A DNA stretch of 64,000 nt from Chitinophaga sp. YR627 (GTDB taxonomy: Bacteria > Bacteroidota > Bacteroidia > Chitinophagales > Chitinophagaceae), in assembly GCF_900114995.1 (NCBI RefSeq), contig NZ_FOUX01000002.1, forward strand, positions 1,426,001 to 1,490,000. The letters are read 5' to 3'. The notes beneath the pieces are model-generated. The model had not been told where the DNA came from, did not search any database, and saw only the letters and a list, made by a program, of their open reading frames with translations. Position numbers and translations under genes: made by a program. Within the stretch, counting starts at the first letter, position 1; each line of letters begins with the position of its first letter. Positions 43,746 through 54,110 of the stretch are shown here, in pieces.

Positions 43746-44891
43746 TTAACGCACGATCACTTCGTGGGTGTAAGTTTTGTCAGGAGAGAAATACAGTTTT
43801 ACATCGCAGTTTTTAGTATCAACCTCTGAAGCGAATTTGTAGCAATAGTTATACTGATCGCTATTGGTGATTGCTTTCAGTTCCCAGAAAGAAAGCGGTG
43901 TGGTAGCCGTCGGACGGTTATTATCCGCATTGGAACTGCCATACCATTCTGTACCAGGTGTACCATCTGCTGCTTTTACGCTCACACGGAATTTGTAACG
44001 TTCGTCACGACCCCATGATTCCTGGTGGAAGTTGATCAGTTTATTTTCAAATGACCATACACCTTTGCTGGTGTAGCTCAGATCGTACATGATACTGTTC
44101 TCAGGTGCAAACCACAGACCGATAGCAGTGATCTCTGTGATATTCGCAGCTGCGTTGTTGAAGTCCAGACGCAGACGGTATACTTTTGTACCACCGGACT
44201 GTGTGCTTTCTCCTGCTTCTTTCAGCGCACCACCATCAATGAAGAAGTTGTTAGGCGTACCACTGGTCCTGTCTACAAATTTGTATTTACCGTCTTTCAG
44301 GGAAGTATAGATCTCAAATACACCCGGTGCGGTAGACTTCAGTTTCACTGCCTGTCCCAGGTCAGCACCAGCTTCTGTTGCATCACCGGTCAGGAATACG
44401 TCTACTGGAATTTCTGCGAAACCGTTTGGTCTTTCCACTTCCAGCGTACGGCTCTCGGCAGCTGGCTGGATATTATATCCTTTGGAAGCATTTACCGTCC
44501 ATTTCAGTTTACCGGTAGCCAGGGCAGCAATACCCGCTTTACCTGCAATACTGTTCAGGTCTTTATGAGAGAGGGTCAGTTTGTTCTGCACGCCACCACC
44601 ATCTGAAGCTATTTTCGCAATTGGATTGGAGAAGTCGCCACCGTCTTTGTCGATCACTACTTCATACAAGACTAATGAACCATCTTCTGCACGCGCCTGG
44701 TCCCACTCAAAAGTGACAGTTGCACTTGTAGCAGGTTGCAGTTTGATATATTTTTCATTCACCGGAGCTGTGAGTCTGCTTACCGGCTGCAGATTGGTAT
44801 TGAGTTCGTGGTCATCTTTACCGCAACCGGTCAGGATTACACCCAGTGCAACCGGTAATGCGAGTAGTATATTGCTGAAAAATGTTTTCAT
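43746..44891 (-). CDS. SusE-like outer-membrane glycan-binding lipoprotein
   Basis: 381 residues with a lipoprotein signal (GVILTGC23) and an N-terminal Ig-like SusE domain (about 40-150, ATVTFEWDQARAEDGSLVLY). Starch-binding-like beta-sandwich modules follow to the C-terminus. The protein probably binds glycan at the surface next to SusC/D. It lies between the susD homologue and the GH76 gene. Confidence 0.88.
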   Translation of the reverse strand: MKTFFSNILLALPVALGVILTGCGKDDHELNTNLQPVSRLTAPVNEKYIKLQPATSATVTFEWDQARAEDGSLVLYEVVIDKDGGDFSNPIAKIASDGGGVQNKLTLSHKDLNSIAGKAGIAALATGKLKWTVNASKGYNIQPAAESRTLEVERPNGFAEIPVDVFLTGDATEAGADLGQAVKLKSTAPGVFEIYTSLKDGKYKFVDRTSGTPNNFFIDGGALKEAGESTQSGGTKVYRLRLDFNNAAANITEITAIGLWFAPENSIMYDLSYTSKGVWSFENKLINFHQESWGRDERYKFRVSVKAADGTPGTEWYGSSNADNNRPTATTPLSFWELKAITNSDQYNYCYKFASEVDTKNCDVKLYFSPDKTYTHEVIVR

Positions 44892-44932
44892 ATCGTATCA
44901 GTTTGAAAAAATTCCTAATTGTTAATTGACAA

Positions 44933-46555
44933 TTACCAACCCTGGTTCTGGCCAAGATTTGTATTCTGGTCGCGTTCGAAAGTAGGCACCGGCCACAGGT
45001 AATGTTTAGGATTTGTGAAGAGCCTGTCTTCCGCGATGATATAACCGTTTGCATCGGTTCTGAATGCGCCACCAGACACTTTGATACCTCTTACGGGTCT
45101 GCTCATCACCTGATCTGCGATCTTCCAGCGACGGATATCAGTAGCCCTTACCCCTTCAAAAGCCAGTTCAGCCCTTCTTTCACGACGTACGATCGTACGC
45201 AGCGCTTCCTGTCCTACACCCGGGAACTCAGTAGCGCCTGCATCATTGAAACCGGCACGTACACGTAGTGCACGGATGGTCTGATTCCATACACTGGCAT
45301 CCAGCTGGCTCAGTTCGTTCTTAGCCTCTGCATACATCAGCAGTACATCTGCATAACGGATCACGATGAGGTTCAGACCGGAAGCGTAGTTGGTAGCAGT
45401 ACGGTCGTAATATTTGTAGAAATAATAACCGGTGGGAGAAGCACCCTGATCATCCACACTGTTGGTAGCCGGCGTGGAACCTGGCTTAGTCAGGATGGTC
45501 TGCACTTTACCATCGAAATCTGTGATGGTGGAACCATCGTGGAGGATCGTGGCATTCAGACGGGGATCTCTGTTGGTATAAGGATCATTTTCATTATAAC
45601 CGGAAGCCGCCTCCCTGATACCTTTACCATTCAGCATGATATAGTCATCAACAAGGTCCTGCGTTGGTACCAGCGTACTTCTCAGCAGTGCAACTGTCTG
45701 CGGCAGGAAGTTACGCTGTGAGCCATTTGTACGGCCACCACCATATTGAATATCGAAAATGACTTCGTTATTGAATTCATTCGCCGGACTGAAAATATTG
45801 CTATAACTATTTTGCAGGGCGTAGGTGCCATTTGTAGCATTGTTGATCAGCAGCTGGCAATCATCGATCGCTTTCTGCCATTCACTTCTGAACATATGTA
45901 CACGCGCACTGAGGGCTATTGCAGCACCACGGGTAATACGGCCTTTATCCTTTTCCTGGTAACCGTTGCCTGCACCACTGTAGTTATTCACCGGTAATGC
46001 ATTACGGATCGCGGCCAGTTCGGATTCTACGAAATCGAGTATTGTCTCGCGGTTGCTACGGCTGATAGAACGTGCCTCTTCAATGGTGATCAGGTTGGTG
46101 TAGAATGGTACATCACCAAACCAGCCAGCCAGCTGAAAATAAGAGTAAGCACGGATGAACCTGGCCTCAGCGAGAATACGGTTCTTCAGGGTAGAATCCA
46201 GTCCGGTAACCCTGTCGATATTCGTCGTTACCGTATTACACTTGCGGATACAGGTGTAACGGTATTTCCATTCTTCTGTGAGACGCTGATTGGAAGGATC
46301 GTAAGCACCACCAGCAATCAGGGAAACACCTTTGTAGCCGGTACCGTTTACATAACCATTATCGCTAAGCGCTTCGTCTCCGAAGTAGTAAGTGTCGTCA
46401 GACAGGTTCTCGTAGCAACTGGCGAGGGCAGCGAGGGCGTCATCAGCAGTACGCCAGTAAGCGGCATCTGTATAGTCGCGTGTGATAGGCTGGTCCAGCT
46501 TACGGCAGGAGAACAGCACAGTGACGCAGAGTATGGGTAATAATAATTTCTTCAT
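44933..46555 (-). CDS. SusD-family outer-membrane lipoprotein
   Basis: The start at 46555 gives 540 residues with a lipoprotein signal (MKKLLLPILCVTVLFSC17). SusD proteins form the lid of the SusC transporter and bind glycan. TPR-like helices (ARFIRAYSYFQLAGWFGDVP), YADVLLMYAEAKNEL and the C-terminal VRRERRAELAFEGVRATDIR are diagnostic. An ATG 12 bases upstream is less likely. It lies 25 bases after the susC homologue. Confidence 0.95.
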   Translation of the reverse strand: MKKLLLPILCVTVLFSCRKLDQPITRDYTDAAYWRTADDALAALASCYENLSDDTYYFGDEALSDNGYVNGTGYKGVSLIAGGAYDPSNQRLTEEWKYRYTCIRKCNTVTTNIDRVTGLDSTLKNRILAEARFIRAYSYFQLAGWFGDVPFYTNLITIEEARSISRSNRETILDFVESELAAIRNALPVNNYSGAGNGYQEKDKGRITRGAAIALSARVHMFRSEWQKAIDDCQLLINNATNGTYALQNSYSNIFSPANEFNNEVIFDIQYGGGRTNGSQRNFLPQTVALLRSTLVPTQDLVDDYIMLNGKGIREAASGYNENDPYTNRDPRLNATILHDGSTITDFDGKVQTILTKPGSTPATNSVDDQGASPTGYYFYKYYDRTATNYASGLNLIVIRYADVLLMYAEAKNELSQLDASVWNQTIRALRVRAGFNDAGATEFPGVGQEALRTIVRRERRAELAFEGVRATDIRRWKIADQVMSRPVRGIKVSGGAFRTDANGYIIAEDRLFTNPKHYLWPVPTFERDQNTNLGQNQGW

Positions 46556-46580
46556 ACGATTGAGCATTAAAACACTATCA

Positions 46581-49500
46581 TCAGAATTTCAGATCCAGGC
46601 CAAATGAGAAAGTAGCCGCATTCGGATAACTACGTCCTGCAATAGCGTTGTAATTGGTAAAGGACAGTTTATCGTCAAACTGTGTGAATTCCGGATCTAC
46701 ACCCAGGTCGCGGAAACGGCGTGGTGTGAAGGTCAGAATGTTCTGTCCGGTGAAATACACCCTTGCATTCTGGATATGCAGCAGCTGGCTTACGCTACGA
46801 GGCAGTGTATAACCAAACTGCAGATTCTTCAAACGCAGATATTTGGTATCGAACAACCAGTAGTCGGAATAAGCGAAGTTGTTTGCATCCGCATTACCAA
46901 TGGTCAGACGTGGATAAGAAGCATCCGGATTAGTAGGCGTCCAGCGATCCAGGTGTTGCTCGAAAGCATGGTCCTCGTTGTTGTGGAAGGCCTCTACGAT
47001 ATCACCACGGAGGAACTGGCTTCTTTTGCCCACACCCTGCCAGAACATAGAGAAGTCCCAGCCTTTCCAGTTAGCCGCATAGCTGAAACCGAAAGTGTAA
47101 CGTGGGAATGGATTCCCGAATACATAACGGTCGTCAGCATCGATCACACCATCACCATTACGGTCGATGTATTTCACATCACCCGGCATTACCTGCTGGT
47201 TGTAAGCGAAAGGCACTTTTGGTGCATTTTTGATATCATCCAGGTTCTGGTACAGACCGTTTGATTTGTAACCATAGTAGGATGCGATCGGGAAACCTTC
47301 TTTGATGATGAAGGCGAAGTCAGACCCCTGTACGGACTGCTCACCATATTTCACCACTTTGTTCAGGTTGTCTGACAGGTTACCGGAGATCGTATGATTC
47401 ACCGCCCCTGTTTTTGCATGATAGGAAACTGTCAGCTCCCAGCCTTTGTTCTGCACTTTACCAACGTTCTGCAGGGAGGCGCCTATACCGGCCGTACCAG
47501 GCACTACCTGGAACAGGTAGATACCATTTGTGTTTTTATTAAAGTAGTCGAAAGAGGCGTTGATCTTGTTATTGAACAGGTCTACATCCACACCATAGTT
47601 GCTCATGGTAGAGATCTCCCACTGCAATGTTTCATTGTAGGCAGAGAAATCAGCACCGGTATTTGGTGTATTGTTGAAAGGATATTTACCAGTGTTCAGG
47701 GTAACTCTTGCCAGGTAGTTGAATCCACCGATGTTGGAGTTACCGACCTGTCCCCATGAATAACGGAATTTCACGTTACCGAAGCGTTTTTTGAAATCAC
47801 CGAAAAATTCCTCATCAGTGATCCTCCAACCCAGCGAGAAAGCCGGGAAGAACTGCCACTGGTGACCAGGAGCCAGTTTGGAAGAACCATCATAACGCCA
47901 GGTGAATTCCGCCAGATATTTATCATTGAATGCGTAGTTCACTCTGCCGAAAACAGAGTTCAGCGCATACAGGTTTGGATTGATGATATCGTTGTAAGTA
48001 CCGATGTTGGCGTAATCGAAAGTACCGTCCGGTTTAGGAATATAACCACCACCGATGGTCCAGTCATCATCCAGATTTGTAGTACCATAACGGGTTGCTT
48101 TCACACCGTATTCTTCATTGATAGCATCGCTACGTCCACCGACCTGCGCTTTGATGTAATGTTTATTAAAGGTGTTCTCGTATTCCGCAGTTGCATATAC
48201 GTTGGAGGCGAGGTCCTTGAACTCATACTCGTACATTCTGTTGTACAGCGGCGGATTGGCGGTAGTATAGTATGGAGCGTAAGAATACTTGTTCTGGCGT
48301 TCCTGCTGATTGGTGATGGTATAGGTACCGGAAGCGTTGAAGTTCAGTTTGAAGTGCTTCACCGGTGTTACGGTAATATCCAGACCACCCAGGAGGTTAT
48401 CTTTTTCTTCTTTATTGAAGCCTCCGTATTTCAGCTGCGCGATCACGTTGTTACTGTTCAGGGAAGGTACTACGAAGTTGCCCAGTGAATCCTGTACAGG
48501 GTAGATACGCGGCGTACGGATCGCATCGCGGATCAGGAAGCCGATATCAGCCTGCTGTCTGCGTTTGATGCCTTTTGTATACGCGAGATTTACGTTTACT
48601 TTCACATATTTACTCACATCCACAGCGAGGTTAGCCCTTGCATTGTAGCGTTTGTAATAGAAGTCTTCTGATACGTAGGAGTTCTGCAACATGTTACCCT
48701 GATCCACATAACCGAGGGATACCAGGTAGCTGCTGCTTTTGCCGCCACCTGTCATGCTGAGACTATGGTTCTGCTGAGGAGTGGTATTACGCAGCATTTC
48801 TTTCAGATAAGCTGGTTCAGAACCACGCTGATGCCAGTAGCTGATATCTTCGGGAGCGTACTGCGGCGTTTTACCGGAATTCACCAGTGCCTCGTTTTTC
48901 AGCGTCATATATTCCCAGGCTTCTACGTTGCGGGGCAGCGTGGTGGGCGTCTGGAAACCATACATACCATTATAGGTAACGGAAGGCTTTTCGTCTTTGG
49001 ACCCTCTTTTCGTCGTGATATAGATAACACCGTTTGCAGCCTGAGAACCGTAGATAGCGGAAGAAGCCGCATCTTTCAATACGGAGATGCTTTCCACATC
49101 ATAAGGGTTCAGGTTCTGCAGACCATCTCTTCCGGCCTGTACACCATCGATGATGATCAACGGAGAGTTGCCGGTAAGACTACCTACACCACGGATATTG
49201 AGGGTCATCTGCGCACCTGGTTCTGCGGTATTCTGCTGCAGAATGAGGTTGGGCGCAGTTCCCTGTAAAGCCTGAAACATGTTTGTAACGGGACGGCTTT
49301 CAATATCTTTAGTGGAGATGGTATTGATAGCCGCCGTTACCTGTGTTCTCTTCTGTGTGCCGTAAGCGGTAACCACTATTTCTCCCAGGTCCTTAGAGTC
49401 CTCAGTGAGCATTACGGTGATGTTGGTTCTTCCGCTGATCCCTACTTCCGATGGGATGAAGCCAACGGAAGAGCAAACTAAGGTACCATTGGCTTGCCCA

Positions 49501-50075
49501 TTCGGGATCTTTAACGTAAAAAAACCCTGATCATTTGTAGAGGTACCGACGCTGGTACCCTGCAAACGAACATTCACACCAGGGATACCTTCTCCCTTAT
49601 TATTAACGACCCGGCCATTGATCGTGATATCTGCCTGTTGCTGAATGGTGGTAGCTGCCTGCTGCTTGAGAATGATCTTGTTATTGATCATTTCAAATTT
49701 GATCTCCAGCGGAGAGAGCACCATTTCCAGTACTTCTCCCAGTTTCCTGTCTTTTACAGACAGGGAGATCTTCTGGGCAGCGCCGATTTCATCGTTTGAA
49801 TAGACAAACACATAAGAGGTTTGTTTTTCGATCTTCTCCAGTACCTGTGCAAGTTGTTCATTACTTACCTGCAGACTGATACGGCTTTCAAAAGGGAGTT
49901 CAGTATCTTTTTTTACCTGTTGTCCCTGACTGTAGACAGGATGATTTGCATCAGCAGCAAATGCACTCTGCGCTTTCAGGTCAAGCATGCTCAATAAAGC
50001 CATGCAGACGAGCAGCGGGAGGAACAACGAGCGGAAAATTCCTGAAAAACGCGTGGGTAGCGGTCTTTCTTTCAT
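46581..50075 (-). CDS. SusC-family TonB-dependent transporter with STN signalling domain
   Basis: 1164 residues. After a signal region comes a secretin/TonB N-terminal (STN) domain (about 60-140, ISLQVSNEQLAQVLEKIEKQ), a carboxypeptidase-like Ig domain (about 150-230, INGRVVNNKGEGIPGVNV), the plug (GTQKRTQVTAAINTISTKDI, then NIRGVGSLTGNSPLIIIDGV) and the 22-strand barrel. It imports oligosaccharides with TonB energy. The STN domain lets it signal to the FecR anti-sigma encoded 54 bases upstream. Confidence 0.96.
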   Translation of the reverse strand: MKERPLPTRFSGIFRSLFLPLLVCMALLSMLDLKAQSAFAADANHPVYSQGQQVKKDTELPFESRISLQVSNEQLAQVLEKIEKQTSYVFVYSNDEIGAAQKISLSVKDRKLGEVLEMVLSPLEIKFEMINNKIILKQQAATTIQQQADITINGRVVNNKGEGIPGVNVRLQGTSVGTSTNDQGFFTLKIPNGQANGTLVCSSVGFIPSEVGISGRTNITVMLTEDSKDLGEIVVTAYGTQKRTQVTAAINTISTKDIESRPVTNMFQALQGTAPNLILQQNTAEPGAQMTLNIRGVGSLTGNSPLIIIDGVQAGRDGLQNLNPYDVESISVLKDAASSAIYGSQAANGVIYITTKRGSKDEKPSVTYNGMYGFQTPTTLPRNVEAWEYMTLKNEALVNSGKTPQYAPEDISYWHQRGSEPAYLKEMLRNTTPQQNHSLSMTGGGKSSSYLVSLGYVDQGNMLQNSYVSEDFYYKRYNARANLAVDVSKYVKVNVNLAYTKGIKRRQQADIGFLIRDAIRTPRIYPVQDSLGNFVVPSLNSNNVIAQLKYGGFNKEEKDNLLGGLDITVTPVKHFKLNFNASGTYTITNQQERQNKYSYAPYYTTANPPLYNRMYEYEFKDLASNVYATAEYENTFNKHYIKAQVGGRSDAINEEYGVKATRYGTTNLDDDWTIGGGYIPKPDGTFDYANIGTYNDIINPNLYALNSVFGRVNYAFNDKYLAEFTWRYDGSSKLAPGHQWQFFPAFSLGWRITDEEFFGDFKKRFGNVKFRYSWGQVGNSNIGGFNYLARVTLNTGKYPFNNTPNTGADFSAYNETLQWEISTMSNYGVDVDLFNNKINASFDYFNKNTNGIYLFQVVPGTAGIGASLQNVGKVQNKGWELTVSYHAKTGAVNHTISGNLSDNLNKVVKYGEQSVQGSDFAFIIKEGFPIASYYGYKSNGLYQNLDDIKNAPKVPFAYNQQVMPGDVKYIDRNGDGVIDADDRYVFGNPFPRYTFGFSYAANWKGWDFSMFWQGVGKRSQFLRGDIVEAFHNNEDHAFEQHLDRWTPTNPDASYPRLTIGNADANNFAYSDYWLFDTKYLRLKNLQFGYTLPRSVSQLLHIQNARVYFTGQNILTFTPRRFRDLGVDPEFTQFDDKLSFTNYNAIAGRSYPNAATFSFGLDLKF

Positions 50076-50129
50076 AACGCAGCTGTTTGTGAATGAATTG
50101 ATTTGATTGATTATTATAAACGTGAACTA

Positions 50130-51140
50130 TTATTCTGTGATCAGTAATGTGCTATCAGTGATGGTATAGTGGAATGCTTTGGACCTGGCGAGATAATACA
50201 TGATATCCTGCAGGCTGTTATCCTGGAAAGCGCCTGTGAGCCTGTAATACCGTGGAGCGTCATTGCCAAAGGTCACTTTCTTACCGAACGTCCTTTCCAG
50301 TTCGGATGCAATGTCTTCCAGTGTTTCATCACGGAATATAAGTCTTCCTTCTGTCCATGCTTTATCCTCTTCGGAGGAAGTAATTTCTTTTACGATACCG
50401 TTGCTCTTTGTATCTGCAACAGTGGTTTGTAAGGTTACTTTCTCATCAGGTGTAATAAAGATGGTATCAGGCTTTTCTCCCTGTTTACGGTTAGGGATGA
50501 ATGCTACTTTACCAGTTCTTACAGACGTTTGTACGGCTTCATTTTCATAAGCACGTACATTGAATGAAGTGCCGAGCACGTGGACGCTACCGGCGTTGAA
50601 ATGCACGATGAAAGGTTTCTTCGGATTGGGAGCAATATCAAAAAAAGCTTCCCCGGTAAGATATACTTCACGTGTATTACCATCGAATACTTCCGGATAA
50701 GACAGTTTGCTTTCCGCATTGAGCCAGATCTTACTACCATCAGCCAGTTCGATAGAAGCCCTGGTTGCTTTACCATTCTGTCTTTCCATCAGCTTCACCA
50801 TTTCAACCGGATGATCTTTGGGCCTGAGTACCACAAATGAGACGATACCTATCAATACAGCGGCAGCAGCGGCGCCTACCCACTTCCACGGGAACATTTT
50901 CCTTACAGGCGTATTGCTGACAGGAACGGATATCCGGGACAGGGTGCGTTGCAGCGCCAGTTCTGTATCGGCAGATGAATGATATGAGGACACTTTGAAG
51001 TACTGTTGCAGCAGCTGGTAGCGTTCGCGGAGTTCAGGATATTCCTGCAACATTCCGTCAAGCTCCAGCAATTCTGCCGTGGTAGCTTCTCCTGCCAGTT
51101 TCCTGGCGGCTAACGTGGTAAATAATTCTTCGTTTATCAT
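50130..51140 (-). CDS. FecR-family anti-sigma factor
   Basis: 336 residues. The cytoplasmic part (1-86) would hold the sigma factor. One membrane helix (WVGAAAAAVLIGIVSFVVL, about 88-106) follows, then a periplasmic FecR domain (ASIELADGSKIWLNAESKLS, EVYLTGEAFFDIAPNPKKPF, VHVLGTSFNVRAY) and a C-terminal STN-like part that receives the signal from SusC. It lies between the sigma and susC genes. Confidence 0.95.
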   Translation of the reverse strand: MINEELFTTLAARKLAGEATTAELLELDGMLQEYPELRERYQLLQQYFKVSSYHSSADTELALQRTLSRISVPVSNTPVRKMFPWKWVGAAAAAVLIGIVSFVVLRPKDHPVEMVKLMERQNGKATRASIELADGSKIWLNAESKLSYPEVFDGNTREVYLTGEAFFDIAPNPKKPFIVHFNAGSVHVLGTSFNVRAYENEAVQTSVRTGKVAFIPNRKQGEKPDTIFITPDEKVTLQTTVADTKSNGIVKEITSSEEDKAWTEGRLIFRDETLEDIASELERTFGKKVTFGNDAPRYYRLTGAFQDNSLQDIMYYLARSKAFHYTITDSTLLITE

Positions 51141-51181
51141 ATGTGGTTGTAGTAGAAGGACAGACAGAAATAAAAAACTAC

Positions 51182-51781
51182 TTACAAGGAATCCGGATTT
51201 TTATTTTTTGATTTCAGTCTGTTGGTGATATAAGGACCTATCACTTCATTGAGGCGCTTCATGGCGCGGAACAACTGTGTTTCTACTGTACGCGGAGAGA
51301 TGTTGAGGATTTCTGCGACGTCTTTATATTTAAACCCTTCCTCTTTGATCAGTTTGAACACACGGCGGCACTGGTCAGGCAGGCGCCCTACCTCCTGGTC
51401 CATTTTGAACAGAATTTCCTTCCATTCCATGGTCCTTTCTGGATCAATGGGATTGGTCAGCTGAGAAAGGCCGGAATCGTCACTAAGCGGGGCGATCCGT
51501 AAGGCGGAATATTGTTCCAGATAATTGAGCGAATGATTTTTGACAGCTACGAAGAGGTATACTTCGAGATTAGCGATCTTATCCAGTTCTTCCCGACGGT
51601 TCCATATCTTAACGAACACGTCAGAGACGATCTCTTCTGCTGCTTCGCGGGTGTAGACGTATTGTACGGCAAAATACAGTAACCGGTCATAAAAATGCCG
51701 GAACAGCTCTGAAAAGGCTTTCTCATCATTTTCACAAGCAATCTGCTGTTGCCAATACCTGATGTTTTCACTGTTACTCAT
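51182..51781 (-). CDS. ECF-type RNA polymerase sigma factor
   Basis: 199 residues with region 2 (FRHFYDRLLYFAVQYVYTRE, then EEIVSDVFVKIWNRREEL) and region 4 (EEGFKYKDVAEILNISPRTV, then AMKRLNEVIGPYI) of Bacteroidota ECF sigma-70 factors. It should start transcription of the mannan locus when FecR is signalled by SusC. It is the first gene of the locus, 41 bases before fecR. Confidence 0.96.
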   Translation of the reverse strand: MSNSENIRYWQQQIACENDEKAFSELFRHFYDRLLYFAVQYVYTREAAEEIVSDVFVKIWNRREELDKIANLEVYLFVAVKNHSLNYLEQYSALRIAPLSDDSGLSQLTNPIDPERTMEWKEILFKMDQEVGRLPDQCRRVFKLIKEEGFKYKDVAEILNISPRTVETQLFRAMKRLNEVIGPYITNRLKSKNKNPDSL

Positions 51782-52282
51782 ACTGTATGTTGTGCTGCAC
51801 TCTCGTTTACATACGGAAAGAATCCCCGGGAGGTAAATATAATCATCATTATCGCGGAATTTGTCCCCAGCGTTAATTTTAGTCTAGTCCTAAATTAACC
51901 CCGTTTGTTATTAATACACTCTAAACAATCAAGATCTTATCAGTTTATAGAACGCTGTTATGCGGTATAGTTTCTTCTCCGGGCTGGCATAGTACTCATT
52001 AATCCTCTTAGAATCAGTTTTCTACGTGTAATCCTCAGTTTTCCTTCCAGGCGCTTGTCCAGTCTGATTTATGGCTGGCCCGGACTTTGTTCCGGTATCT
52101 ATAGTAGGACAGGAAAAAAAGGAGAACTACTTACAGGCATAAAAAAAATATTTGGGAAGTGTCAGATAAGGAATAATTTTAATCCACGCAGGTTCAATAT
52201 ATAAAAGATATGATAAGTGTTTTTTTGACAGAAATTGCGTATATTTAATAGCTATGCTAAAACCAGAAAAACATAATTTATT
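51782..52282. other. spacer with no recognised feature
   Basis: The 500 bases between the sigma factor and the small membrane protein gene, which diverge from here, hold no coding region or clear repeat. They should contain both promoters, but I cannot fix them. A TTTG (52224-52227 region) with a TAGCTATG 21 bases on is only a weak match. Confidence 0.4.
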
Positions 52283-52525
52283 ATGATGTCTGCTACCTCT
52301 ACAATGATATTGGTGATTATCGCGGTGTTCGCCTCACTGTCCTCGCTGGCGTTAATTATTTTTAATGCTTCAAGAGAAACAGCCAGACTCAAGAGAATCC
52401 GCAGATATCCGCCAAAAGCACTGGTAGTAGAAGATAAATCAGGACATGTTGTAGTGCTTGATCTCGAAGAAAAGAATGATACACAACAGATACTCCGTAC
52501 CCTCGATGTATTATTAGGGAAATAG
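52283..52525 (+). CDS. small single-pass membrane protein
   Basis: 80 residues. An N-terminal membrane helix (MILVIIAVFASLSSLALIIF, about 8-27) is followed by a basic stretch (ARLKRIRRYPPK) and a short strand-rich tail ending RTLDVLLGK. The positive charges after the helix place the tail in the cytoplasm. No family recognised. It may be cotranscribed with the following gene at 52618, which runs on the same strand. Confidence 0.65.
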   Translation: MMSATSTMILVIIAVFASLSSLALIIFNASRETARLKRIRRYPPKALVVEDKSGHVVVLDLEEKNDTQQILRTLDVLLGK

Positions 52526-52617
52526 TTTTCACTTCATTTTGCTTATTACTATCGCCTGGTCAGAATACCATCATCCACTATATACTATACTATTATCCTA
52601 TAAACCGTTTTTTTTCG

Positions 52618-53037
52618 TTGGAACAAGAAAATTCACTGGTTGCTAACCCATCCCAGCAAGCTTCCAATATCCAGCAACCGAATTCAACATCCGCCAGTAT
52701 AGCCGGCGCAGGAGGTGGTACATTACTGGTGCTGCTTGCAAGTAATCTTCCTGATACATATCCACTTAAATCATGGCTGGTGATCATTGCGCCCAGCGTA
52801 TCCATTGTATTGTCCGTATTCTGGAAATTTATTTCCCGTAAGTCCAATGCATATTTCAAAGTCAAGAAAGTAGAAAGGTCAAAAAAGCTGTTGCAGAAGA
52901 AGATCGAGGCAGCTTTACAGAACGGCATTATCTCTCCCGAGGAGGCTACGATCCTGAAAAGGAAGATGGCAGAGATCGAATTGCAAAGCATCGACAATCT
53001 CGCCAATAAGATCAAGTCAATTGATTTTGAGGAATAA
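52618..53037 (+). CDS. small membrane protein with C-terminal helical hairpin
   Basis: 139 residues from a TTG start at 52618, since no ATG fits. After a Gln/Ser-rich N-terminus come two hydrophobic segments (IAGAGGGTLLVLLASNL and LVIIAPSVSIVLSVFWKFI), then a charged helical tail (KKLLQKKIEAALQNGIISPE, then AEIELQSIDNLANKIKS). The tail has the SHOCT-like EEATILKRK pattern. No function is assigned. The start codon is the least certain point. Confidence 0.6.
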   Translation: MEQENSLVANPSQQASNIQQPNSTSASIAGAGGGTLLVLLASNLPDTYPLKSWLVIIAPSVSIVLSVFWKFISRKSNAYFKVKKVERSKKLLQKKIEAALQNGIISPEEATILKRKMAEIELQSIDNLANKIKSIDFEE

Positions 53038-53094
53038 TAAAGCGGTGGTATGTATAAATGAGACTGTCCGGTGGACAGTCAGGGGAGCCTTTTT

Positions 53095-53982
53095 CTACTT
53101 TTCAGCTGCCGTCTTTTTCTGAAACTTTTCCCTTTGTGCCAGATAGAGTCCTGCGATCACCAGGAATGTACCTGCAAATGTGAACCAGGTAATCGGTTCA
53201 TGCAGCAGTACAGAAGAATACAGGAACCCGAAAACAGGGCACAGGAAGAGCCACAGAGAGGCACGTACGGCGTCTTTCCGTACGAGATAGAACCATAACT
53301 GTAAAGCAATAACGGATACGGGTATGATCAGCCAGCCGACAGATAACCAGAACCGGAGATCGAAGTGTGTGGTTTCGAAATTGGCAAAAAGTGCGGTGAT
53401 GGGAAGGAATAGTAGTCCGCCGAGAAACACCTGCCATCCATTGATCACCACATTGGCCATCTCCCATTTAATACGCGCATAATACACCGTTGCCACAGAT
53501 ACCGCGAGCATTCCAAAAAGCAGGGTCAGGATCCCTCCTACTGTTGCATGGCTGTCCTGCAGCAAAGGATAGGTTGCCAATCCAACACCCGCCATGCCCA
53601 GGAACATGCCCAGCACCTCATACCATTTCAGGGAACGCTTTAGCCACAGTGCGGATATGACCATGATGAACAAAGGACTGGTAGCGGTGGATAAACTTCC
53701 GATACCGGCAGATACGGATTTCATGGCCAGTACAAAACATCCGAGGTAAACGGTGGTGTTCAGTGCGCCGAAGATGAACAGCTGTTTCCATTCCTTTCCG
53801 CTGGGTAATCTGTGCTGTCCCTTCTGCCCCAGGTAGGCAAACAACAGCATCCCTCCTCCTGCCAGCAGAAACCTGACATTAGCAAGTATCAGTGCATCTG
53901 CGGAGTGAATACCGACTTTGGTAGCCACTGCTGCGGATGCCCATAGCATGGCGAAGAGTAATCCTATTACGATCTGGCGCAT
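53095..53982 (-). CDS. EamA/DMT-family transporter
   Basis: 295 residues with ten membrane helices in two EamA repeats, e.g. LFAMLWASAAVATKVGIHSA in the first and GGILTLLFGMLAVSVATVYY in the second. The family exports amino acids and other metabolites from the cytoplasm. The substrate cannot be read. It is a single gene, with its 3' end facing that of the 52618 gene. Confidence 0.92.
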   Translation of the reverse strand: MRQIVIGLLFAMLWASAAVATKVGIHSADALILANVRFLLAGGGMLLFAYLGQKGQHRLPSGKEWKQLFIFGALNTTVYLGCFVLAMKSVSAGIGSLSTATSPLFIMVISALWLKRSLKWYEVLGMFLGMAGVGLATYPLLQDSHATVGGILTLLFGMLAVSVATVYYARIKWEMANVVINGWQVFLGGLLFLPITALFANFETTHFDLRFWLSVGWLIIPVSVIALQLWFYLVRKDAVRASLWLFLCPVFGFLYSSVLLHEPITWFTFAGTFLVIAGLYLAQREKFQKKTAAEK

Positions 53983-54057
53983 TATTCCCGGCGATTGATA
54001 TTATGCTGTAAAAGTAGATATTCCGGTTATTAATTCTTAATGGTATTAAATGAAAGA

Positions 54058-54082
54058 GCAGGCATCTGGAAAAGATGCCTGC
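54058..54082. terminator. terminator after the sialate O-acetylesterase gene
   Basis: GCAGGCATCT (54058-54067) and AGATGCCTGC (54073-54082) are perfect 10-base arms with a five-base loop. T-rich sequence follows in both directions (CCTTTTAT on plus, TCTTTCATTT on minus). Confidence 0.85.
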
Positions 54083-54110
54083 CCTTTTATCCTTGTTAAA
54101 ATAGGAAAGT

